DNA from: Oxytricha trifallax
Taxonomy: Eukaryota; Ciliophora; Spirotrichea; Sporadotrichida; Oxytrichidae
NCBI GenBank assembly: GCA_000711775.1
Contig: ARYC01000578.1
Coordinates: 46,182-110,181 of the forward strand
DNA: 64,000 nucleotides
Direction of reading: 5' to 3'
This document shows, piece by piece, positions 54,935 through 64,000 of the stretch. A program made the position numbers and the translations under genes. Below the pieces are notes generated by a model. The model was not told the DNA's origin, did not search any database, and saw only the letters and a list, made by a program, of their open reading frames with translations. Every line of letters begins with the position of its first letter. The first letter of the stretch is position 1.

Positions 54935-56690
54935 TTATAATAATTTAAAAAATATTTTGTTTTTAGAGAAAATGTCAAATTTAATTATTAAAATTTTAGT
55001 ATCATATTATTTCAATTAACAATAAAATACACAGTTTTTGTGATCATAATTTAATAATATATTTTTAAGTTTAGTTTTTTTTCAACAAAATTATTTTTGT
55101 AAGCATAAATACAATTTATTTTATTTATTTAAGCAGTAAGAGTATACTTAGGATTGATTTTTTCATTTTAAGGAAATTTCAAATATTTTCGTGACTTTTT
55201 AAAAAAGAGACCTGTAAAATAGAGACTGTATTAAGGATTCCTTCGATAGAAAATTTGTTGTACTCAATAAGTTTTAATTTAATATAATACTAATTAAGTT
55301 TATAATAATAATTCAATTAATTATTAATTCAAAATAATATGATCTTCATGATTTATACTAATTACTCAAATGGAAAATATATTATAAAAATTTATTGAAT
55401 TTTACCTCTATAAATGATAATTTAAATCTTTTTAATATGAAAATTTTATTAGAAATAAAGAAATATACAGAAATATACTATGAATTGAATGAACTGTTTA
55501 ATTAATTTATGTTGTGCTTTTAAATATTTTACCTCTAGTTTTTACTTAATAACCATAAACTATTAAAATTAAATTTTTATTTAGGTTATTACTTTTTAAA
55601 ATTAATAATTTATAATTATTAATATAATAATTCTTATTTTACTTCTCTTGTCATTAATTTATCATAAATATTTACAGAAATATAATAATTTAAAATACAC
55701 TATATCAAGAGAAATACTAACCCAAACTACTATATATGAGAAATAAGATAACTTTACACATTGTGGACGACAAGATAAGAAAACAATTTCAACAAGAGAG
55801 AAATAAATTGAAATTAAAATTTGTTTTTTATATAAATAAAGATATACTTTTCATGAGTACAATCATCTTGATAGTAAAATTATAAATATTAATGGTAATA
55901 TTATGTATTTTGCAAATTTTAAGTAAGGTTTTGCACTATGTTGTGCAGTGTACTCAGTGGAGTATCAAATTAAAGGAAATTTAAGAGAGAGTTTTGGATT
56001 GTCAAATTATTATAGGGGAGTGGAAGTATCATGAGTTGCTAATAATAACATATTTTAGGAAAACTTTTTGTATTTAAGTAATTTTTTAAAGTATTTTTGA
56101 ACTTTTTTTATGGAAAATTATTCTTAAAATCTAGATATGTTTCTTGATTCTTATGAATGCAGTGTTTACAACAATTCTAACTAATTTGTCTATAAAGATT
56201 TATCTTTTAATTTTACTCTCTTAAATAAAATTTATAATTATTATAGTGTGATTTCTTAAATGAGATTCAAATTTAAATAATATATAATTTATTTTCGTAA
56301 ATAAGTATTTCTCATAAAATCATGATGAACTTAGTAAAATCTCGAAATAAATATCTAAAAAGTATTATATAACTAAAAAATCATGAATAAATTTGATTTA
56401 AAACTATATCATAAAAGCTCTCTTATAAAATAAGGTATTTTAGAGAGGGTAGGGGGCATGGTGATAGTGGTGAGAAAATTTCGGTTTAGGGTCTGAAGGA
56501 CCGTATAGCGAGTAGGTCTCAACTTGATGGTGTGTTGAGGGGTGTGGAGGGGTTTTTTTAGAAAGTACAACTATTTTTATAAAAATTTGAAATAAAAAAA
56601 ATTATTTGATAATTAAATGAAAAAAAATCATATTTAAATAATTACTAGCAAAGCCCTCATTATTCATAAATCATAATTTATTTTAAAGTC
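54935..56690. other. AT-rich spacer with G-rich patches
   Basis: No coding segment recognised. 56440-56570 holds GAGAGGGTAGGGGGCATGG, GGTTTAGGGTCTGAAGG and TTGAGGGGTGTGGAGGGG, then AAAGTACAACTATT, the inverted type of C/G-ended repeat terminus seen at 36950 and 39880. Probably the end of a related element just upstream of HK-5. Confidence 0.45.
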
Positions 56691-56696
56691 AGAGGA

Positions 56697-59640
56697 GCTG
56701 GATTGGGATGGTAAATTTTTATTATAATTTGTGGAAGAGTATGGCCTCAACATTTTGCCAAGTTTCAGGGATTCTTACTACTACTTTCATATGGAATAAA
56801 CTATATTTACATTAATCCTGACAGCCAAGAATTTAATTAAAAAGGATATTTTTATTAAAGATGTGACATATAAATTAATTTTTATTATCTTTAGTAAAAT
56901 AAATTACAATCAATTAATTGAATTATTATCTTTAATCCATCCTATATGTTTATTAATGTATATCCCATTAGTCCCTGCTTATATATTTCACTAATTTAAT
57001 TCCTTTTTAAATTAAATTTATTAATGAATGTGAACCACTTGTAGGAAACTATACTACCTATTTGATTTTTATGCTTTACGGTTTCTTGTTAAATTATAGT
57101 TGGATAAAGATTATTATTTTTATATTAAAATACGATAATGACTTCAATCTCCTTAATTCTAACAACTATGGGATAATTTCTTTTATTCTCAGTTTTGCTC
57201 GAGTTTAAAGACTTATCTTCATATATACTTGTGTGCAGTTATATGTGCCTTATCATTTATAGATTGTTTTAAAGAATTATATAGATTTAATTTGTTTATA
57301 TTATTTTAATCAATTAAATTAGATAAATTTAATTTTTTTGAAAAGAAAGTATACGATAAATTTAGAATTCCTTAGAAAATTATTAAAATTTTTTTCAATG
57401 ATTCCTATTAATATAAAGATTTTATATAGATTTGGAAAATTTTATAAATTTATTTTAGTTGTTTTAAACACTTAGTATGTAGAAAAGAGAAAAACTACAC
57501 CTAAATAATGTAAATTTATTTTTCTTAAATCTTTTTTTATTTGGAATTATATAAAAATCAATTAATTTCAAAGTATGATGCCTTAAAAAGTAATTTATTT
57601 GTAGGAAATTATAAATAAGTAAATACATAAATGAGATGTTATTTTTATAGAATTATAAATATTTAAAGGCTTCTTACTATATTTTAAATTGAAATAATTT
57701 AAAATCATTTATGCATGTTACTTTTACGAAAAAAGGCTGAAGCTCTAGTTTATCTAATTATATTAGATCCAAACTATGAATATAGAATTGACAAAACTAT
57801 TCGACTAGCTTCCTGAAGGTATAGTACTCTATAACCCAGAGTCCTAAAAAATATCTTTGGCGAATTCAGAGTTTAGAAGGCTTTTCAAGATTGAATAAAA
57901 CAGAGAAGCTTAGTCAAATATTCATACCATTTAATAGGATTTAGACATTCCACTATAAATTAATTGTAATGATCTAGATAAATGTCTTAATAATGAGGTA
58001 CTCAAAACTTATAAATTTCAAGATCAAAATCTTAATGACTTACCCCAAAACTACTTAAATATTAATTCAATGTAAGAAACTTAAATCAATTAATCTTCTA
58101 TAAAATTGAAAAAAATTCAAAAGATATACAGTTTAATATGCATTTTTTAAGTAAGAGGAAAATTCAAAGCCACTTTACTAATTTTATTTATATTAATAAT
58201 TTATTATAAATGGAAACATTTATTTATAATAAAACGAATAGATGATAAGTATTTTGGAAGCTTCTCAACAAGAGACTAGAGATAAGTAATAATTAAATTA
58301 AAATTATTATTCTTAAAAAGTACTACTAAGTAGTCAATAGCACTGACTATTCTAATAATTTTAGTAATGATGATTCACGTTTAAGTTTCGAAATAGTTAA
58401 TGTTTCAGAATATTTAATATAATTCTATTCATAACTCTAATTATACATAATTATTAATTAAATAAAGAATGCAGAATCTTATTCTAAAACTTATACCACC
58501 GCATGATTATGATTAAGAACTTAACTCTAATAATAAATAGAATAGTTTTATTTAAATAATCTAAATAAATTAAATTTAAACTCCAATAATTCGGTATGAG
58601 AAATTGAAAGTAGAGAATCATTTTTATGAAATGCTAACAGCTACAGTCTCCCATGATATGAGAACTCCTCTGAATGCAATTAAACTCTTTAAATTATTTC
58701 CAAAATATTGTTTCTTTTTTTTGAGTATATAATTTAAAATAAAAAAACTAGATTAATAAATTAAATATAAATAACTTTTTTTGAAATACAAGGATTAGAA
58801 TTAAAATGGAATAATTACCACAAAAATAAAAGTTTATTTTGTGCAATTAAATTAAAATTAAAAATTTCTTAAGTGTTAAATTAAACTAAAATTTCTTAGA
58901 ATTAAGCTTAATTAATCTAATTTTGTAAACTATACAAGAGTAATACTTTAGATTATTAACGTTGGTAAATGTAATTTCCTAGCAACTCTTAAATCTAAAG
59001 TTTAAATAATTGGTATCTATAGAAACTATTTAATTATTTTTTAATGTTTTGATTACAAATTATTTAATCCAAACTTTATTAAATCAATATTGAGATTTTG
59101 ATTTATCTGCAAGATTAGTTTGGCTTTTTTATATTCTGATTTGAGTTCTAAAAATATAGTCATAAATAATCTTCCAAGATTGAATGGTAAATTCTTTTTA
59201 TCTACGCTTATTTTTTATATTTTTTTTGTTTTTAAAATTTTACCACAACTAGTTAAAATTATGGAATAATTAATAAGAATAAATTTAAATAATGATTATA
59301 TCAAAAGCAACAATATTTTTATAGTTCTATATATTTATAAAAGGATAATTTGAATTTAAAAATACATACCACTAAAATCATGAAATCTTATGAATTAGTT
59401 ATAATTTATAAATTGATGAAATCCAAAATATTGATAATATTCAATAAAATAATTCATCGCAAAGAAAATGTTATATTTATGTTATTTTTCTAATCTCTTG
59501 ATACTTTTTATTAAACATATGTTTAAAAAATAACATATAAGAGTCGGTATTTAATGACAGGTTTATTAAATAGTTTAGATATGTTTATTATTGCTAAAAT
59601 AGATAAAAATAGGAAATATGAGAAATTAATCAAAAATCTA
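56697..59640 (+). CDS. HK-5: histidine kinase gene, membrane to HisKA (incomplete)
   Basis: Plus-strand segments: ~56697-56835 (QHFAKFQGFLLLLSYGINYI), ~57060-57115 (LYGFLLNYSWI), ~57138-57290 (TSISLILTTMGQFLLF..., SYMCLIIYRLFQ). PAS-like ~57730-58170 (QLYQIQTMNIELTKLFDQLP, EGIVLYNPESQKISLANSEF, RRLFKIEQNREAQSN, DLDKCLNNEVLKTYKFQDQN). Then ~58233-58285 (ISILEASQQETRDK), ~58330-58435 (Ser/Asn-rich), and HisKA ~58590-58680 (TPIIRYEKLKVEN, HFYEMLTATVSHDMRTPLN) joined to 59556-~59600 (TGLLNSLDMFI). ATPase and receiver segments are not found before the GC-rich transposase region, so they may be scrambled elsewhere or lost. Confidence 0.78.
58681..59555 (+). other. Large IES in HK-5 HisKA, pointer AAT (875 bp)
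   Basis: AAT at 58678-58680 and 59553-59555. Removal joins RTPLNAM to TGLLNSLDM in frame, identical to the uninterrupted HK-3 reading NAMTGLLNSLD. AT-rich, with no gene recognised inside. Confidence 0.75.
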
Positions 59641-60224
59641 AATTATTAAATTAATTTTAACCAACTTTACATTTCCTTTGTATTCGAACACTTATAGCTG
59701 AACGTTTCAGATTATTGAGATTTTAGCTGATATTCCTCATTTTAAAGCAGCAACTACAATTTTTGACTATAATTCACTAGTTCAGTAACCAGTAGCAACT
59801 TTTTCTATCTGATTCAATAAATCATTGACTGATATACAAATCTTAGCCAAAATTTCAATGATCGAGAGTGGAATCACCATAAATGGTAAATAACTCGTTG
59901 CTTGATGAGTGATTCGTCAAATTTAGGACCCGATCGTATTCTCCATGTTTTAAAACCCCCAACTCACCAACTTTCAAGTCTTGCTCGACTGTTTGAGCAC
60001 CAAATTCGGTAGCTTTATTGCAGGAGGAGCCAAAATGACGATTTGAATGAGCGAAAATGAGAGAGGTTTTTGGATGGTTTGATTAGTTAAAATTAAAACT
60101 TAAAAGTGTGATATGTAATAAGGGGGCTTTTAATCAATAAATTTGACGATTCAACTGCAGTTTATGGTTAAATTGGTTGCTTCAATAGCCCCTGCACCCC
60201 AACTCATCGTCTTTCATATCAATC

Positions 60225-62540
60225 TCACACAAATCCATGCTTGATGCTGCTGCACCACTGCTTCACACTGAAAGCCCAGAGCTTGTTGACGTCTGTCTTG
60301 GTCATTGCCTTCAGAATCTGCGAAACCCGCTTCACCAGGTGGATCCTATGAAAAGTTAGGCCCAAAATACTTACTTGCTGTCTGCTTGCTCCTAGCGGAG
60401 GTGCCTCTTGATGAAGGAGAACAACTGCTCGATGGGGTTAAGCCAGGGTGAGTACTCTGCATTGAAGAGGACAGTGACCTTGAACTTCCTCGCAGTCTCC
60501 AGCACCTCTGAATACTTGTGAATGACTGCGTTGTCCATAAGCAGCACGATTTTTTAATGGGCGAGATCCTTGTCTGTGCGCAGCTGGCGCAGGGTGTGAT
60601 AGAGGAAGTTCTCGAACAGCACGGCATCGAAGGCCCCCTCAATGATTGGCTGGAGACCAGCTGGTCCTTAGTGATTGCTGCTATGAAACTCATCGAGAAC
60701 TGCTGCCTCTTAGTTTTTTCCTTTGTTATAGAGAGATTTCTAGCCATAGTGCCATAAGTCCCAACCTCTAGCTGACTTGCTGTCTGACAACTGCAATGGG
60801 AGTATAATGTAATGATGGTTATGCATCGATGTTACCAGAGTCTGCTATGGGTGCTGAGTCATTTCTCTAGTTGGGTATACTAAGCTTGGTATGAACTAAA
60901 GTAGTATAAAACCATGAAGCTATAGCTTACCTTCCTATTCCTTCACTGTGACTATACTGCTGCTCTCTGCCCTGCTTGACAGCTGCAAGCGTCTAGGTGT
61001 AATACCTATCTAGTTTTCATGGGCTGTTACATTGATCATCTCACTACCCTTACGCTTACTTGATTGCAGCTTGAGGTTGGCTAGGTTCTGAACTAATGGA
61101 GTAAGAGTGGAAGCCAATTTCAGAGGGGTTTATGGTTGACTTACAGGCTTCTTGGAAGAGCTCTATATTCTAAACGCGTTGAAGTGCTTCTGCAGGGATG
61201 TGTATTAAGCACTGCCCTCTGGGGCTTCCAAGATAGGTGACAGCTGAGTATTCCTATATTTATCTCTGCATTTGACAGGGGTGGCAGCGATGCTCTTTTC
61301 CCTACTATCAAAGATTTGCTATTACTAGGTGGAAGATTTCCTCCGTAACTTAGGAAATATCGATTTCGAGTTTTGCATTAGAATCTTCGATGGAACAATT
61401 CCAGATCCAGCCATTATTCGTTCAGTATTTCTAACATGGTCCTCTTAACTTGGATAAAATCTTTGCCCCCCATCTAGACTACCCATTCTTGATCTGCTGA
61501 CGACACTTTACTCAATCAGTTAAGCAAAGATAGAAATGCTTACCTACTGGTTCCCGGAGTTACTTGGAGTCTCAGATTTTCAGGTTTCAGGTTATTTTCA
61601 TCTTGAGTTGCAACTGGGCTATACAAAATGGCAATTTTTGATCTAGTCATTTGATCCTGCTACTTAACCCCACTGATAGTCGACATACCTGGTTCCTGTT
61701 GGGATAGCCAGACAGCATTTCACCATACTCAAAGATATCGTCTGTGACGAGGACCTCGGTCTTACCAACTGCTGGTGTCAGGGAGGAGTCGATTAAATGA
61801 TTTTCCTAATGAATGGCAACTGAATTGAAACTCCATTATTTTGTTGGCAGGTAATCGCTCCTGAAGTTTGATTCATCAACTGATATAATTACAGCATCTT
61901 CCAAGAACAGCTGAGCAAGCAGTCTTGACACCCAAAGCCTCTTATCGTTGAATGATGGATCCCTGTACTTAGCGTTGGCGTTCTGGGCCTTGCCAAATCT
62001 CAAATGGAAACTTTCCTTCAGTACTTTCAAGAGAGTAGCAACGCAAGGCACTACGAGGTTCTTAAATTCCTGTTCCTTACACTGCATTTCAAGCAGGCTA
62101 TGATGAAGGCGTCAGCCAGTAATCTTATAGATGCCCTACTGTTAGAGCACGATGGCAATCGCCTTAAGTAGCAGCGGGTTGCTTCGCGTGTTCTTTCTCC
62201 CATTCTTCAGCTTTGGCTTAGGATTGAGCACTCTGTGCTCTACCTCCAACTTGAACTTTTCAACGGCTTTGTAAACAAAACGTCAATCCACACCCATCTT
62301 AAGAGCAATGTCCTTGGGCTTCATGCCTTCCACCTTGTAATGTTGTACTACAGAGATCTTTTTAAATGCCAGCATCGCATCTCTGCGTTTAAGGTATGGA
62401 TTCTTTGATGATCCATTCATTACTTGATAGTTTGAATGATTTCGATTGAGAAAATCGATACTTTCATCCTGCTCTCTCATGAAGTCTTGAAGACCCTGCC
62501 AAAGCTCATCACGATACTTGATCTGCAGGTTCTTGGGCAT
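60225..62540 (-). CDS. Tc1/mariner-like D,D34E transposase gene with five short introns (~698 codons)
   Basis: ATG 62540 (MPKNLQIKYRDELWQGLQDF) to TGA 60227-60225. Five GT..AG introns (219 nt) leave 2097 nt = 699 codons, in phase throughout. N-terminal HTH region (KKISVVQHYKVEGMKPKDIA), first catalytic Asp in VIISVDESNFRSD, a ~250-residue Ser/Thr/Lys/Gln-rich insert, GWDLWHYGQKSLYNKGKNQE, second Asp in IVLLMDNAVIHK and Glu in YSPWLNPIEQLFSFIKRHL, 34 residues apart. Two in-frame TGA codons, 62285-62283 and 62114-62112, lie where Trp or Arg would fit. Many TAA/TAG sense codons show adaptation to the ciliate code. The enzyme family is clear; whether it is an active element or a co-opted gene is open. 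Confidence 0.8.
60346..60374 (-). other. 29 nt intron (fifth) in transposase gene
   Basis: GTAAGTATTT...TTTTCATAG; removal joins QADSK to IHLVKRVSQI in frame. Confidence 0.75.
60791..60835 (-). other. 45 nt intron (fourth) in transposase gene
   Basis: GTAACATCG...CCCATTGCAG; removal joins HPQQTL to LSDSKSARGW in frame. Confidence 0.7.
60865..60930 (-). other. 66 nt intron (third) in transposase gene
   Basis: GTAAGCTATAG...CAACTAGAG; removal joins TVKEQE to MTQHPQQT. The exon between introns three and four is only 29 nt. Confidence 0.65.
61494..61543 (-). other. 50 nt intron (second) in transposase gene
   Basis: GTAAGCATTTC...CGTCAGCAG; removal joins VTPGTS to RSRMGSLDGG in frame. Confidence 0.7.
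61660..61688 (-). other. 29 nt intron (first) in transposase gene
   Basis: GTATGTCGAC...GTTAAGTAG; removal joins GYPNRNQ to QDQMTRSKIA in frame. Same length as the last intron. Confidence 0.7.
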
Positions 62541-62891
62541 TTCATTGGGGTTTACTTATGTTGAAGACTAAGATGGCTTTCTAATCATTCGAAGGAACTG
62601 TTCGAGGCCATAACAAGCTGGTCATCAGTTGCCAAACTCTCAATATCGACTAAGGATGATACTGCTCATTTAAACATTCTCCAAGGGCAGTCTGATGATT
62701 TGCCCACCCAGTATGCCCATCGTTGATGGTGGCACCTACCCATTGTTGAGGAGAGTACCCGAGGTGCAAGTGAGCTTCGCTGGTTTAGGATTCGAGGGGA
62801 AGTTAGTGCCTAGCACGACTGATGTCTCCTTTAGTATAGTCTTTTGCTAGGGCTTCAACGTACTTTGCTTGATCTCCTCAAGTTGCTGATT

Positions 62892-63798
62892 CAAAACTCC
62901 ATAACCCCTTAGTGAGGTTTATAAGTGCTTTGATTTGTAGGGTATAGTGGGGGTCTTATTAGGGTTAGTAGAGAAAACGCAAGTTTTATGTGAATTTTAT
63001 TAATATTTAATGAGTATTAATGTGCTTAATTCAAACAAATTTTATCTGCTTATCTTTGTGGTATCTCTTGAACTTAGCTCTCTTTAATGTTTCAAGTATA
63101 TCTTCTAATGATGATCTTGGATATGCTGGAGCTCTTACTATGATCATCTCAACCATTTTCTTGATATAAGTGCATACATCTTCTTGCTTTATATGTTTTA
63201 CAGCCATGCTTATTGATTACTTTTCTTGCTTTGTTCCGAAGTACGACATACTTTCCATATCGCACTCTAAAATAATTGCTGCTACCCCCAGACATCCCAC
63301 TTAACAGAGCCATTAGTCCACTTCTCTCTTATTGGGAAGTACCCAGGTGTGCCTAGCACTTTAGCTAAAGTCACTATTTCTTACCTATTGCTCTATTGAA
63401 ATCAATGACTACTTTTTCTAAAGGACAGAGATTTAGCATTACATTTTCTGGCTTCAAATCTCTATGAACATACCCTAGATCATGCAGCTCTTTCACACCC
63501 TTGGTCATTTCCGTGAGTATCTCATGCAAGTCATCTGGGTATCTATTATGGTAGAGATAATCTTTAGAGTCATTTCAAATTTCTTGAGTCGTAGTGCAAT
63601 AAAACCATGTCCAAGAATAACTCCATCGAGTTTAAGCAAGTTCTTGCATTACCTTTTATGAGTCTCTCTTAGTATTATGTATTCATTGGCAAACTCATTT
63701 TGATACTGCTCGTTCCTAATAAGATATTTGAAAGGATATACTTTATAAGCATATTCATCAACTACTATGAGTTTTGCCTTGTTAGGCACATCAATATG
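62892..63798 (-). mobile_element. TBE-7, left part of a telomere-bearing element, truncated
   Basis: Starts CAAAACTCCATAACCCC after a probable ATT target copy (62889-62891). The terminal repeat (TAGTGAGGTTTATAAGTGCT, TTGATTTGTAGGG) matches TBE-4 and TBE-2. It carries the 3' part of the zinc finger/kinase gene and is interrupted at 63799 by a copy of the palindromic element. The rest of TBE-7 would lie beyond the window. Confidence 0.88.
63031..63798 (-). CDS. TBE-7 57-kDa protein, kinase-like C-terminal half (partial)
   Basis: Minus-strand reading from the insertion point: KLIVVDEYAYKVYPFKYLIR, EFANEYIILRET, a one-base frame change, then YVHRDLKPENVMLNL, VVIDFNRA, LGTPGYFPIREKW, VKWDVW, IKFV and TGA 63033-63031. 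Catalytic loop intact with DFN in place of DFG. It fixes the true C-terminus for the TBE-4 subfamily. The N-terminal finger region lies beyond the inserted element. Confidence 0.75.
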
Positions 63799-64000
63799 TG
63801 TTCCGAGCGACAACCCCCACCCACCCCCCACCCCATCCCCCACCCCACCCTATACACGGACCCCATGCCCCACCCACCCCCACCCCCATAAAATACCCTA
63901 TTTCATATGAAAAAAGTTATCCCTAGAGTCTCAATCGACTTCCTTCTTGACTTCTCGAACTCATAATAATTATATATTATATAAAAATGTCTAAATTTTT
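63799..64000. mobile_element. Start of a second copy of the palindromic element (cut by window end)
   Basis: TGTTCCGAGCGACAACCCCC (63799) corresponds to TGTTCCGACCGAGACCCGTA (38527). It is followed by an expanded CCCCACCC run, then CCCATAAAATACCCTATTTC, ATATGAAAAAAGTTATCC and CTCAATCGACTTCCTTCTTG, parallel to 38595-38665. Inserted in TBE-7. Confidence 0.82.

Larger units (their letters stand above)
59750..62890. other. GC-richer island carrying a transposase gene
   Basis: Base composition changes sharply from ~20% to roughly 45% GC near 59750 and back at the TBE-7 boundary (62891). It holds the D,D34E transposase gene and ~500 and ~350 bp of flanking DNA without other coding sequence. No terminal inverted repeats were found by eye. 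Likely one mobile element or a germline-limited gene island of different origin from its surroundings. Confidence 0.55.

Noticed and set aside
60346-60757. Long standard-code frames on both strands in the transposase region
   Set aside because: They overlap the true minus-strand exon, which reads through the catalytic MDN and NPIE motifs in a different frame with TAA/TAG as Gln; the 133-codon frame is out of frame with it.
59700-62890. Bacterial contamination or assembly chimaera for the GC-rich island
   Set aside because: The gene uses TAA/TAG as sense codons and has short GT-AG introns, and TBE-7 of the same host is joined directly to it, so it belongs to the ciliate germline.
63649-63891. 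Overlapping frames with Gly- or Pro-rich ends
   Set aside because: They run from the TBE-7 kinase gene into the C-rich end of the inserted palindromic element; the low-complexity part is not a protein.
1-64000. tRNA, rRNA or snRNA genes
   Set aside because: No sequence with the expected conserved blocks was noticed on either strand; a covariance-model search would be needed to exclude short RNAs.

Overview
The window looks like germline (micronuclear) DNA of a hypotrich ciliate, most likely Oxytricha or a close relative. Four things point to this. (1) Real reading frames run through many TAA and TAG codons and end at TGA, the ciliate code in which UAA and UAG are glutamine. (2) The DNA is very AT-rich, with short coding islands. 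(3) Those islands are separated by AT-rich spacers flanked by 2-7 bp direct repeats (pointers); deleting spacer plus one repeat restores a reading frame, which is how internal eliminated sequences (IESs) between macronuclear-destined segments (MDSs) behave. (4) Several ~4.1 kb transposons end in CAAAACCCCAAAACCCC-type telomere-like repeats with 3-bp ANT target duplications: the telomere-bearing elements (TBEs) of Oxytricha, each with a 42-kDa D,D34E transposase, a 22-kDa protein and a 57-kDa zinc finger/kinase protein.

Cellular genes: at least five paralogous hybrid sensor histidine kinase loci, here called HK-1 to HK-5. HK-1 (about 1.9-3.3 kb, minus) has the membrane part and start of the sensor. 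HK-2 (5.0-5.5 kb, minus, with a likely fragment at 9.54-9.56 kb) is a receiver-domain end. HK-3 (40.4 down to 16.0 kb, minus) runs membrane, PAS-like, HisKA, HATPase and receiver. HK-4 (43.8-53.9 kb, plus) has the same full order. HK-5 (56.7-59.6 kb, plus) runs from membrane to the first half of HisKA. Small pieces of other genes lie at 388-499, 3690-4004 and 54.64-54.93 kb.

Mobile DNA: seven recognisable TBEs (1-383 partial, 5464-9534, 9747-13886, 16196-20292, 23501-27639, 28619-35028, 62892-63798 truncated), a detached TBE end (9563-9673) and a decayed TBE (51176-52725) inside an HK-4 IES. HK-3 carries three TBEs and one 1.4 kb palindrome inside its coding segments; removing each with one copy of its target duplication restores the frame. 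TBE-6 holds two further insertions (a 510 bp MITE and a 1664 bp Merlin/IS1595-like element, each with an 8 bp duplication) and a 79 nt poly-A tract. Subtracting these leaves 4141 bp, matching the sibling elements (4140 and 4139 bp).

Right end: 59.7-62.9 kb is distinctly GC-richer and holds, on the minus strand, a ~698-codon Tc1/mariner-type (D,D34E) transposase gene with five short introns (29-66 nt) and a long low-complexity insert between the first and second catalytic Asp. A truncated TBE and the start of a second copy of the palindromic element follow.

No tRNA, rRNA or CRISPR array was recognised. Everything was read by eye; MDS edges are approximate unless a pointer is given.
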